DNA of 23,146 bases from JANWJE01 sp044326545. GTDB lineage: Bacteria > Chlamydiota > Chlamydiia > Chlamydiales > Parachlamydiaceae. The notes below the pieces were generated by a model. The model worked only from the letters and a program-made list of their open reading frames with translations. It did no database searches and was not told where the DNA came from. A program made the position numbers and the translations under genes. Location of the stretch: NCBI GenBank assembly GCA_044326545.1, contig JBIRBM010000029.1:1-23146 (forward strand), in the 5' to 3' direction. This document shows, piece after piece, positions 7,830 to 15,730 of the stretch (positions within the stretch are counted from its first letter, which is position 1; each line of letters opens with the position of its first letter).

Positions 7830-9046
7830 AATTGTACACAGAACTCAAAAGAAGTGTCCGCTCGCTCCTTCTTCATCGCCTTCGCTCAGGACTGAGCACC
7901 CTTGGGATTATGTTTGGAATTGTTGCTCTAATTGCCATGCTTTCAATAGGAGAGGGAGCTAAACAAGACACCCTTGAACAAATTGAACAATTGGGGATGA
8001 AAAACATCATGATTCGCAACCACACGTTATCTCAAGATCAAAACAATGAAGGGATAGAGCATGAATCCCGGACGCTTACTTGGGATGATGCAGAGACTCT
8101 TGGTCATGATATTCCTGCCATTCTCCATGTTGCTCCAATCAAAGTCATTCATGCTCCTATAGGCGGATCTTCAAAAAAGATATCCCCTGAAATTTTAGCT
8201 GCGAATCGTTCTTTTCAAGCGATAAAAGGGTTGCAATTAAGCGAAGGACGTTTTTTATGCGATCTTGATCAAAACGAGCGTAAACTTGTGTGTGTCCTCG
8301 GTTATGAGGTGGCAAGGAGTTTAGGTCCCAATGGACATGTTGGGCAAACAATCCTGATAGGGAATCAATATTATGAGATTGTCGGGGTATTGAACTCAAC
8401 GGATTGGAAAAAGAGTAAAAATCAATCGATTACCGCACGCAATTTCGATCAGACGTTATTCATCCCTCTGCAGATAGCAAATCAGATGGGGCCCTATCAC
8501 TTATCTGAAATCATTCTTCAAGTGACCGATGGAGAATCAATAGAAACGACGGCTCAGGTGGTAAAAACCTTATTAAAAAAATTACATGAAGGGGATGAAC
8601 ATTATCAAATAATCGTTCCAAAAGAACTTCTCAAACAAGCAAGCCGCACCCAACACACATTTAACTTGGTCTTGGGAAGCATTGCAGGCATTTCTCTTTT
8701 GGTCGGGGGAATTGGGATTATGAATATTATGTTGGCAAATGTGTCGGATCGAACACGTGAAATTGGGATCAGGCGCTCTGTAGGAGCTAGCAAGCAGCAT
8801 ATTCTGACTCAATTTCTTTTCGAAGCATTGGTCCTCACTTTAGGAGGGGCCTCACTTGGCATCATCATAGGGATTGGATTTTCAACTGCGATCAGTATTG
8901 CAGCCGGATGGAGAACCATCGTGACTCTATGGTCGATTGTATTAGCCTTAAGTATGTCGATTGGCGTCGGATTATGCTCCGGCCTCTATCCTGCCTGCCA
9001 TGCTGCCAACATGGATCCTATTAAAGCACTAAGGGACAATCATTAA
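7826..9046 (+). CDS. ABC transporter permease, MacB/FtsX type
   Basis: A 406-residue inner-membrane subunit. It has one N-terminal membrane segment (LSTLGIMFGIVALIAML), a large periplasmic MacB-type core of about 230 residues, then three C-terminal membrane segments starting with LVLGSIAGISLLVGGIGIMNIML. The conserved cytoplasmic loop VSDRTREIGIRRSVGASKQHI follows, and the protein ends with GLYPACHAANMDPIKALR, a hallmark of this family. The frame is open from 7769, but the ATG at 7826 gives the expected N-terminus and an ATGA overlap with the ATPase stop, so I use it. With the preceding three genes it completes a MacA-MacB-TolC-like exporter. Family members move peptides, lipoproteins, siderophores or macrolides; the cargo here is unknown. 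Confidence 0.92.
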   Translation: MKLYTELKRSVRSLLLHRLRSGLSTLGIMFGIVALIAMLSIGEGAKQDTLEQIEQLGMKNIMIRNHTLSQDQNNEGIEHESRTLTWDDAETLGHDIPAILHVAPIKVIHAPIGGSSKKISPEILAANRSFQAIKGLQLSEGRFLCDLDQNERKLVCVLGYEVARSLGPNGHVGQTILIGNQYYEIVGVLNSTDWKKSKNQSITARNFDQTLFIPLQIANQMGPYHLSEIILQVTDGESIETTAQVVKTLLKKLHEGDEHYQIIVPKELLKQASRTQHTFNLVLGSIAGISLLVGGIGIMNIMLANVSDRTREIGIRRSVGASKQHILTQFLFEALVLTLGGASLGIIIGIGFSTAISIAAGWRTIVTLWSIVLALSMSIGVGLCSGLYPACHAANMDPIKALRDNH

Positions 9047-9082
9047 CTCATTTTCCTCTCAATTTCACTATGCGATCTGCAT

Positions 9083-9148
9083 CACTCAGCTGACACAGCG
9101 GGAGCGCGATTTCGGCTGAAGCAAAAGCTCCCGTGCGTCAGGTGAGTG
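9083..9148. repeat. Large stem-loop, copy 2 of a dispersed element
   Basis: Three nested helices: CACTCA (9083-9088) with TGAGTG (9143-9148), CTGAC (9090-9094) with GTCAG (9137-9141), and CGGGAGC (9099-9105) with GCTCCCG (9127-9133), closing a 21-base loop. It lies 36 bases after the permease stop. No T tract follows on either strand, so it is not a canonical Rho-independent terminator, though it could protect or end the operon mRNA. Its right half resembles 3964-3983 almost base for base. Confidence 0.6.
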
Positions 9149-9274
9149 AATAAAAAATAGAAAAAAATAGAAAAAATTGATAACATTTTTGCTCAAAATA
9201 AAATTATCGAAACGCCATATTTTTATTTAAATAAAAAATGAATCATCAATTTTTAATAATCACATTATTTTTCT
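9149..9274 (+). promoter_or_regulatory. AT-rich leader of the SecA-like operon with an 18-bp palindrome
   Basis: Very AT-rich. A perfect palindrome TTTTTATTTAAATAAAAA occupies 9220-9237, about 40 bases before the first gene. The operon promoter presumably lies here; TTGATA at about 9178 could be a -35 box, but no good -10 box follows at 16-18 bases. The palindrome could be an operator or simply reflect base composition. Confidence 0.35.
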
Positions 9275-12200
9275 ATGTATCCTTTGATAAGAACGATTTA
9301 CAATTCATCTCCTTTTTTAAAAAATTTATTCCCAAATACTTCTAAGCCACTTTTAAAGGTTAAACAAGTTGAAGCGACAGAAGAGGTAAAAAAAGAAAAT
9401 GAGACGACCCAAGAGACTCTTGATACTGTCATACAAAAAATTGCCGCTTTGCGATTAGACACACCTCGACAGCATGCAAATATCGACACAATGTGCGAGA
9501 AGATTTTAAAGCGCTATCATGTCGTTTGCAAGGAAAACGAGACAGTCCCTGCAGAGGTTAGAGATGCGCTGATTGGTTTTTCTCGTCAGGCAAATGAACA
9601 GAGTCAACTGCCTCAATTAATCGAATGGATGAATCAATCTCCCTATCCACAACACTCTGTTGATTCTTGTTCTTTTGCCATTTCTCGAAATGAGGAAGCG
9701 CTCCGGATATTGACTTTCTTTGAATCCAAAGACATTCAAGATCCTCAACAGGTCGCACAATGCATTCGCTCTTTCCCCTATTTTTATGAAGAGAAAACTT
9801 CACGCTTGGCCCATCTTTTATCTTCTTATCTGGAAAGAACACAGTGCGCCCAACTCCCGATGATTCTCGACATTTTATTAGAAAAGCCAGATGACAATAG
9901 GGCTAATGTTGTCATCACGCTGGTTGAGCATGCTTCAGTTGTCGATTATATCCGCTTGGGCCTCTCATTTTCCATCGTCAAACAAGAGATTAAGAAACAG
10001 GCTCTTTACTCCATTTTAACTCATCCCAATCAGATCTATCACGAATACTTTTTAGATGCGATTACCGCACTTTTAAGAGTCGACCAAAGTGTTAATTTTC
10101 TCACCTCTATTTTTCAGGGGATCGATCCGAGTTTTTTAGAGATTCGTCTCCTCTGTTTATTGGAAATGCTTGGGAGATCAGAAAATCAAACAGAGAAACA
10201 AACATTTTACCGCTTATTGCAAATCATCTTAAAAAATCGCAGACTGGTTGATCTTTTGAATCAAAAAAATCAAAATAGGGAGCTGGCTCATCTCAATCTT
10301 TACAATACTGTCATAGAGACTTATTGTTGGCCTATTTCTCGTACCCACTCATCTATCAAACAAAAAATTGAAAAACATCTGTTCAACCCCCTTCTATACA
10401 AATACATTCCCGATTTTTTAGTTACAAAGGACTCCCACATCCTGGAAAAACATCTGCGCATCTTTTTTCACCTGATCGATAACCTCGAATCCGGCAGTGA
10501 TCTTGTCGAACAAGTCGACACCCTCGAGGTTCATTTCGAAAACGTGACCCGATTGTTGCAAATGCTTGGGGGTTGCTTTTCTTCAAAAGAGTTGTGTGAT
10601 GGCCAGCTCTTTCATTTCTTAAATTTAGTGCTTGACGTGTTAGAAAAAGCGCTCAATGTAGGGGGATCAAACAAAAAAAAATTAGAGATCGCCGATCAGC
10701 TACTCAACACTTTTTTAGATGTGAAAATTGATCACATTGAGTCCTTCAGGAGTAAGAAACGAATCAAGCCCCTTTTTTCCCTTATCGAACAATTTCAACA
10801 GAGCCTCTCCTCAGAAACTGCACTCATGACAGAGGTGGAGGATAAGGTCTCTTCGTTTAGCAAAAGTTTTTTTCACTTTTTTTTCAAACTCCTTTATTCT
10901 GATGACGATTTCAAAACGTGGTGTGTAAATGAAAATCCTCACATTCCTCGGATAGAGATTCAGCAAGCCTTAAGCGGAATGCAGAGCAAAAGATCTCAAT
11001 TAGAACGGGAATGGGGAGCTGTTTTAAATACCAAAGATTTTAAAACGCTCCATAATAATCAAGTCGGAGCGATCTCTCTTTTTGAAAAAATTCAGACTCA
11101 CAATCTTTTTTTAAAGATTCCAACCGGACAAGGAAAAGCCTTGATGGCGGCTATCGCTGCGATCGAATTATTGAATTCTAGACAAGTGAATCAAGTGTTT
11201 GTGTTTACCACCTACAGCCACTTAGCCAAAAGGGATCAAGAAAGCCTTCAATTTCTCGTTGAAGCTGCTGGATATCAATCCATTTATCTGTCTGATAAAA
11301 CCAATTTTTTCTCACTAGAAACACACAAGAAAAAAGCACAGATTGTCTATATGGACTGCAAAGATTTCTTAGTGTTATTGACGCGCAATATTGAAGCATG
11401 CCTCTTGCACAATCACAACCCGGCCGATTTCATCGATTTCTTTTTTAACCAACATGATAAAGGAGTGGTTGGCGATGAATTCGATCTGCTGACGCTAGAC
11501 AATAAACTATCGCGATATATTGGAGATTTCTCTTCGCTTTTCCTTCAAGAAAAATTGGTGATGCAAGCGAATCAGATGGCTTTTGAGGAAAAAATCGGGC
11601 GATCCTTTATCCAAACACTCAACACCCGTTTTAACGGAGCATTTTCTAGATGGTACAACAGGCAGGCCTCTAATACACAAGCTCCCTCAACATCGACAAA
11701 TCAAGCAAGTGGAAAGCAAGAACATCATGCTGCAAGCCTGGCTTACCGATTAGCCCAAGGGGAATACACCTTTTGCCCCCATTTATTCAATTTCTTATCG
11801 ATTTGCCGCTCTTTTAAACATGTGTTAGCTCTATCGGGAAGTCTTAACAGCGAGCATATGACTGCATATCGAGATTTCTTTTCAAATGGCCGCCCCAATC
11901 TTTTTGTGAACGTTCCCCCTTTCTTTGGTTCTCACAATACCAGTCGCAATTTAAAAATCAGAACTGAATCAGATAATTTATCCTTAGATGATTGGCATGC
12001 TAAGATATTAGAAGACATTCAAACAAGCATTGAACATCAACAACCCATTTTACTTTTTGGTTCAGACGAAAATCAATTAAATCAAATTAACCAGATAATT
12101 GCAGATTCTGGATTACTCCAATCGGGTTACCGCTGTATCACTATCACGAATGAACACGATCTTGAAAAGCATTTTTCAGAAATTGGAGCGCTCAAAACCA

Positions 12201-12664
12201 TCGTCCTTTCAACCGCAATTTGCGGAAGAGGGATTGATATTAAGGTATCAAAAGCGATTGTAGCCGGTCTTCATGTCCTCATTATCGAGGAGCCTGAGAG
12301 CGACCGATTAATCACCCAAATGATTGGAAGAACGGCGAGAAATGGGCTTCCAGGATCTGTTTCTTTAATCTTCACAACAAACCATCAGGCATTTAAACAA
12401 AAAGCGCTAGTGCAGATGCAAAAGAATCTTAAAGAGGATCGTAAACTAAACATAAGAGATAAGGAAATGACTCTCTCCCTTGATTTTTTTAACCGGTTAT
12501 CAGGTCTGCATCAAAATCGGAGAAAACCCTCAGATGCATCGCTCGCTTCCTACACAAAAAAATGGATTTTGTTTGTCGAGCTCGTTTCATCCGGATCAAT
12601 TGAATTAGAGCAAGAGCAAGAATTTATGAAAGCACGCCAAGTTGTACAGGAGATTTTTGCATGA
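9275..12664 (+). CDS. Large SecA-like ATPase with long helical N-terminal region (1129 aa)
   Basis: Residues 1 to about 560 are helical, leucine-rich and repeat-like with no recognised family. From about 590 a SecA-type superfamily-2 motor begins. It has a Walker A-like IPTGQGKA (615-622), then TYSHLAKRD, which matches the SecA-specific L-A-x-R-D motif, and a Walker B-like GDEFD (733-737). LSGS (853-856) stands where SecA has its G-x-T/S-G-T motif III. The second RecA fold carries STAICGRGIDI (979-989) and QMIGRTARNGLPG (1015-1027), the arginine-finger motif. SecA normally has GEGK, DEVD and GRSGRQGDPG, so several residues are changed while the catalytic Lys, Asp-Glu and Arg remain. No C-terminal SecA zinc motif is seen. 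It probably works as an ATP-driven protein translocase or remodeller. There is no ribosome site before the ATG, so the start is uncertain. The stop overlaps the next ATG by 4 bases. Confidence 0.75.
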   Translation: MYPLIRTIYNSSPFLKNLFPNTSKPLLKVKQVEATEEVKKENETTQETLDTVIQKIAALRLDTPRQHANIDTMCEKILKRYHVVCKENETVPAEVRDALIGFSRQANEQSQLPQLIEWMNQSPYPQHSVDSCSFAISRNEEALRILTFFESKDIQDPQQVAQCIRSFPYFYEEKTSRLAHLLSSYLERTQCAQLPMILDILLEKPDDNRANVVITLVEHASVVDYIRLGLSFSIVKQEIKKQALYSILTHPNQIYHEYFLDAITALLRVDQSVNFLTSIFQGIDPSFLEIRLLCLLEMLGRSENQTEKQTFYRLLQIILKNRRLVDLLNQKNQNRELAHLNLYNTVIETYCWPISRTHSSIKQKIEKHLFNPLLYKYIPDFLVTKDSHILEKHLRIFFHLIDNLESGSDLVEQVDTLEVHFENVTRLLQMLGGCFSSKELCDGQLFHFLNLVLDVLEKALNVGGSNKKKLEIADQLLNTFLDVKIDHIESFRSKKRIKPLFSLIEQFQQSLSSETALMTEVEDKVSSFSKSFFHFFFKLLYSDDDFKTWCVNENPHIPRIEIQQALSGMQSKRSQLEREWGAVLNTKDFKTLHNNQVGAISLFEKIQTHNLFLKIPTGQGKALMAAIAAIELLNSRQVNQVFVFTTYSHLAKRDQESLQFLVEAAGYQSIYLSDKTNFFSLETHKKKAQIVYMDCKDFLVLLTRNIEACLLHNHNPADFIDFFFNQHDKGVVGDEFDLLTLDNKLSRYIGDFSSLFLQEKLVMQANQMAFEEKIGRSFIQTLNTRFNGAFSRWYNRQASNTQAPSTSTNQASGKQEHHAASLAYRLAQGEYTFCPHLFNFLSICRSFKHVLALSGSLNSEHMTAYRDFFSNGRPNLFVNVPPFFGSHNTSRNLKIRTESDNLSLDDWHAKILEDIQTSIEHQQPILLFGSDENQLNQINQIIADSGLLQSGYRCITITNEHDLEKHFSEIGALKTIVLSTAICGRGIDIKVSKAIVAGLHVLIIEEPESDRLITQMIGRTARNGLPGSVSLIFTTNHQAFKQKALVQMQKNLKEDRKLNIRDKEMTLSLDFFNRLSGLHQNRRKPSDASLASYTKKWILFVELVSSGSIELEQEQEFMKARQVVQEIFA

Positions 12665-13878
12665 CCTTCCCCTCTGTTGATCCTCGCCACATCCTCATCT
12701 TGAATCTAACAGAAAGGGTCGATCAAAGATACCGGCACTCTCTTTATAAGGAAGAGGCTAAGCGTTATTTAGGTTTTTGCATTGAAAAAATTCTCAAAAA
12801 GAGATCGGGATCGGAACCGATTGAACAATATGTGGATCACTATCTAGATCGGATTGCCTATTCTATCAACAAACACTCGCTTATCGCTCAAACTGAAAAA
12901 GAGCTTTTCCAACTCAATGTTCTTAAGCAAACCGCTCAATTCGACACATTGTCCTTTCAAAAACAGCCCTTGGTAGATCAAGAGGAAAAAGAGGAGGAGG
13001 GGCCTCACATTCGAGGGGAAATCAAAACAATCAACACAGAAAGTTGCCGCCTCTTAAGCCGATCGACTCAAGCAAAAAAAGAAAAAAACAAGGAAATCCA
13101 AGCATTGAAAAACAGCCTTCTTTCCATCAATGCCGAACAAAAAGAGTGGGAAAAAAAAGTCGAACAAGAGCTGATACGGACAAAAGAATGGGAGAAAAAA
13201 TGTGAAGAAGAACAAAATGCGACCGTAAAAAAAATTTACGCACTCAATCAAAGCATCGACGCTTGCATTGAAAGAATTAAAACAGAACCCGATCGGCTAA
13301 AAAAAGAAGACGATTCTCTGAAAAGATCTTGGGAAAAACAGGTCGAACAGTCTTGCAATCGATTTGCAACAGAACATGCAGCACTCCTTAAAGAGCAAAA
13401 AGAAAGAATCACCTCTTTGTTGAATGCTTACACAATGAAGCGGGATAGAGCGATCAAAGAATGCGAAAAAAAGAAAAGTGAAACAATCCATCGCTATCGA
13501 TCGATGAAAAATGAATCTCAATTAGATTATGAACAAAGATGTGAGGAAATCAGAAGTGAATACGACGATCTGATCATTAAACCCACAGAATCTCTTCCAA
13601 GAAATCCAAGGATTGATTTGACAGATCCTAATATCACAACAATCGATCAACAACTTAAAAAACGACAAGCTCTCTCTTTACAAATGAAACAATTAGAGTT
13701 AAACGAAAAAATAAGAGCTGAAAATCAAGCGGAACAAACACACAAACATCATCAACAAGAAAAAAACAAACAAGTGAATTTGCTTGAAAAAGAAGAGAGA
13801 CGCTATTTCAAACCCACAATTCAAAACATCGGTGACGTATTGATTAAAAAAATATTAAAAGAACTTGGGCGATCATGA
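12661..13878 (+). CDS. Coiled-coil protein, unknown function (405 aa)
   Basis: I do not recognise a family. The first 100 or so residues look globular and helical. From about residue 115 the protein is a highly charged Glu/Lys/Gln heptad-type coiled coil to about 300, with a break around the Pro-containing PTESLPRNPRIDLTDP, then a second coiled coil to near the end, closing with a short helix (IGDVLIKKILKEL). A phrase of the form EWEKKxEQE occurs twice in close succession (EWEKKVEQE, EWEKKCEEE) and again as SWEKQVEQS, which suggests internal duplication. There is no signal peptide or membrane segment. It starts in an ATGA overlap with the SecA-like gene and ends in another with the next gene, so it is made in step with both. 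A structural or chaperone-like partner of the motors is plausible but inferred. Confidence 0.72.
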   Translation: MTFPSVDPRHILILNLTERVDQRYRHSLYKEEAKRYLGFCIEKILKKRSGSEPIEQYVDHYLDRIAYSINKHSLIAQTEKELFQLNVLKQTAQFDTLSFQKQPLVDQEEKEEEGPHIRGEIKTINTESCRLLSRSTQAKKEKNKEIQALKNSLLSINAEQKEWEKKVEQELIRTKEWEKKCEEEQNATVKKIYALNQSIDACIERIKTEPDRLKKEDDSLKRSWEKQVEQSCNRFATEHAALLKEQKERITSLLNAYTMKRDRAIKECEKKKSETIHRYRSMKNESQLDYEQRCEEIRSEYDDLIIKPTESLPRNPRIDLTDPNITTIDQQLKKRQALSLQMKQLELNEKIRAENQAEQTHKHHQQEKNKQVNLLEKEERRYFKPTIQNIGDVLIKKILKELGRS

Positions 13879-14285
13879 TGATCAACAGTGATGACTCAAC
13901 GCAACAAAGACTTGATGCTCTTCGTCAAGATTTAATCGAAAAAGGACGAGAAGAATATCCCGCTCTTTCTGATGAGATCCTCAAACAAGTCATCGATTTT
14001 AATGTAAATGCATTAAAAGAAGGGCTTGAGAGGGAGCCTCAGTTAACACAAGAGTTTATCAAGATTAAAATTGATCGATGGGATGATCAAATTGTTGATC
14101 CCGTCTATGACAGAATCCAAAACGTCATCAAAAACGTTCCCCTTTTACCTCAAGAACAGCTAGATGACATCGAACAACGACGTTTTGCTTTAAATAGGAA
14201 TAGAATCGAGGCATATTGTCCCGATAGCGATAGCGATGGATCTTGGGACTTAGAGCCTGTCTCAATAAAAAAGAGGAACACATGA
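13875..14285 (+). CDS. Small acidic protein, unknown function (136 aa)
   Basis: A short, mostly helical, acidic protein without signal peptide or membrane segment. A Trp-containing stretch (KIDRWDDQIVDPVYDRIQ) sits mid-protein, and the tail is rich in Asp/Ser (CPDSDSDGSWDLE). It matches no family I know. It overlaps both neighbours by 4 bases (ATGA), so it is firmly inside the operon. ATG codons at 13875 and 13878 are both possible starts. Size and acidity would suit a secretion chaperone or an immunity protein for the toxin-like protein encoded further down, but nothing in the sequence proves either role. Confidence 0.65.
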   Translation: MMINSDDSTQQRLDALRQDLIEKGREEYPALSDEILKQVIDFNVNALKEGLEREPQLTQEFIKIKIDRWDDQIVDPVYDRIQNVIKNVPLLPQEQLDDIEQRRFALNRNRIEAYCPDSDSDGSWDLEPVSIKKRNT

Positions 14286-15688
14286 TTGGTCAAAGAGTGT
14301 TTAATGTTCACCCCCCTCACTTTTATCAAAAAACAACACCTGAATACCAGCAGGACAAGACTCTTTATGATCTAATCAACACAATGTCGGACCCTCAATC
14401 TTTCGTGTTTGACATCACAAAAACCCCCTCTTATCAATCTGTTGAAAAGCTGGAGGAAGACCAAAAACAAGGAGAGGAGACAGCAAATCAACGACAAACA
14501 AAATGGCGTGCAAAGAAAGCTGAATGTGATCTAAAACTCACAGCTCTTCAAGATGCCTTGGAGGAGATCAAACAAGAGATCCATTCTTTTCCTTCTTCTC
14601 ATCACCCTCTTACTCCATCTTTGAATCAAAGAGAAGAAGAAAAAAGAGTTGACGCTACCGTTCATTCAAGGGAAGAAACGGACATTCAAGAGGCGACTCG
14701 TGTCCGCTTCGACCGAATCAACACCGTCCAATATGAAACTTTTGGGTTAATGGAACAGAAAGAACGATTAACGCAAGAACATAAGGCAACCTCCCTGGCA
14801 TGTCGATCATTGCAAGAACAATGGAATGTCTTGCTCGAGCAACAAAGAGGCTATCAAAAGCAGATTCAACTCTATCAAGATCAAGTGTTGCAAAAAAAGG
14901 CTCAGCAACGAGAGACGTTGGAAAAAGAGCAAACGGTGAAAAACGAAATCAACACATTTCTCGATGCAAAGAGGGAGACTCTTGACCAACTGCTTCACAA
15001 TATTGATGTCATGCGAAACAATCAACTCTCCCAGATGAAATCGCAATTTGACAACCAACTCGATCGGATTGCCCAGGCAATCGATCAAGACTTGACAAAC
15101 CTTTCCACGATCAACCAAGAAGCCCTTAGCACCATTCAAAGATTATGGGATCATCATTTGCAAGAGATCCGAACGACTCAACATCACCATTTGAACCAGA
15201 TAGCAAATCGGCTAGATAGCGCCCGCTCTTATGTGAACACAAAACGTTTTACGATCCGCAATGTTAAAGTTGACGAGTATGCATATGCGGCAACATATTC
15301 CCCTAAAAACATTCCTAATAGACGCTATGTTTTTTGTTGGAAGGGAGGTCAACGGATCACTCAAGGATATTGGGCAATCATTTCCCATTCAAATGGCACT
15401 TTTAGTTTCAAAAATACCACTCACGACGAGTATCTCTTCGCATCGAATTACCAGCCATTTTCAGATGCTTATCCGGCGAGAACTTGGAAACCGAAAGAGT
15501 TAGTCCAAGAAGCCTATTGGCAATTAGAACCTTTAGGCAATCATCAGTTTCGCGTGTTTAACACTTATTATCGTAACTACTTGTGTGTCAGTTTGTTTAA
15601 ACGAACGTCAGATGATGATGAAAGGCGGACAGTTGTCGTGGCAGAAGAGGCTGACATTTGGGAAATTCAGTCTGCAGGCAACCTATAA
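14282..15688 (+). CDS. Coiled-coil protein with C-terminal beta-trefoil domain (468 aa)
   Basis: Residues 1-60 are a non-coiled leader, and about 55-320 is a long Gln/Glu/Lys-rich coiled coil. Residues 321-468 form three homologous repeats of about 50 residues. Phe323/374/423, Asn327/378/427, Tyr333/384/433 and Trp364/413/460 recur at matching positions, each repeat reading roughly F-x-(I/F/V)-x-N...(E/N)-Y...W-x-(I/L). That periodicity is a beta-trefoil signature, and the wording resembles insect 30K lipoproteins (Lipoprotein_11) and ricin-like lectin domains. Such domains bind sugars, lipids or proteins. The frame is open from 14243, but the ATG at 14282 has an AGAGGA ribosome site and the ATGA overlap seen in this operon, so I use it. 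No signal peptide. A possible role is a stalk with a receptor- or cargo-binding head; this is inference. Confidence 0.72.
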   Translation: MIGQRVFNVHPPHFYQKTTPEYQQDKTLYDLINTMSDPQSFVFDITKTPSYQSVEKLEEDQKQGEETANQRQTKWRAKKAECDLKLTALQDALEEIKQEIHSFPSSHHPLTPSLNQREEEKRVDATVHSREETDIQEATRVRFDRINTVQYETFGLMEQKERLTQEHKATSLACRSLQEQWNVLLEQQRGYQKQIQLYQDQVLQKKAQQRETLEKEQTVKNEINTFLDAKRETLDQLLHNIDVMRNNQLSQMKSQFDNQLDRIAQAIDQDLTNLSTINQEALSTIQRLWDHHLQEIRTTQHHHLNQIANRLDSARSYVNTKRFTIRNVKVDEYAYAATYSPKNIPNRRYVFCWKGGQRITQGYWAIISHSNGTFSFKNTTHDEYLFASNYQPFSDAYPARTWKPKELVQEAYWQLEPLGNHQFRVFNTYYRNYLCVSLFKRTSDDDERRTVVVAEEADIWEIQSAGNL

Positions 15689-15730
15689 ATTTATTGACCT
15701 CTCACATCGTAAACTTAAAAAGATCAATTT

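Noticed and set aside
14807..15139. 110-residue minus-strand frame
   Set aside because: Antisense of the coiled-coil region; leucine-rich only because Gln/Glu/Lys codons read as Leu/Phe on the other strand.
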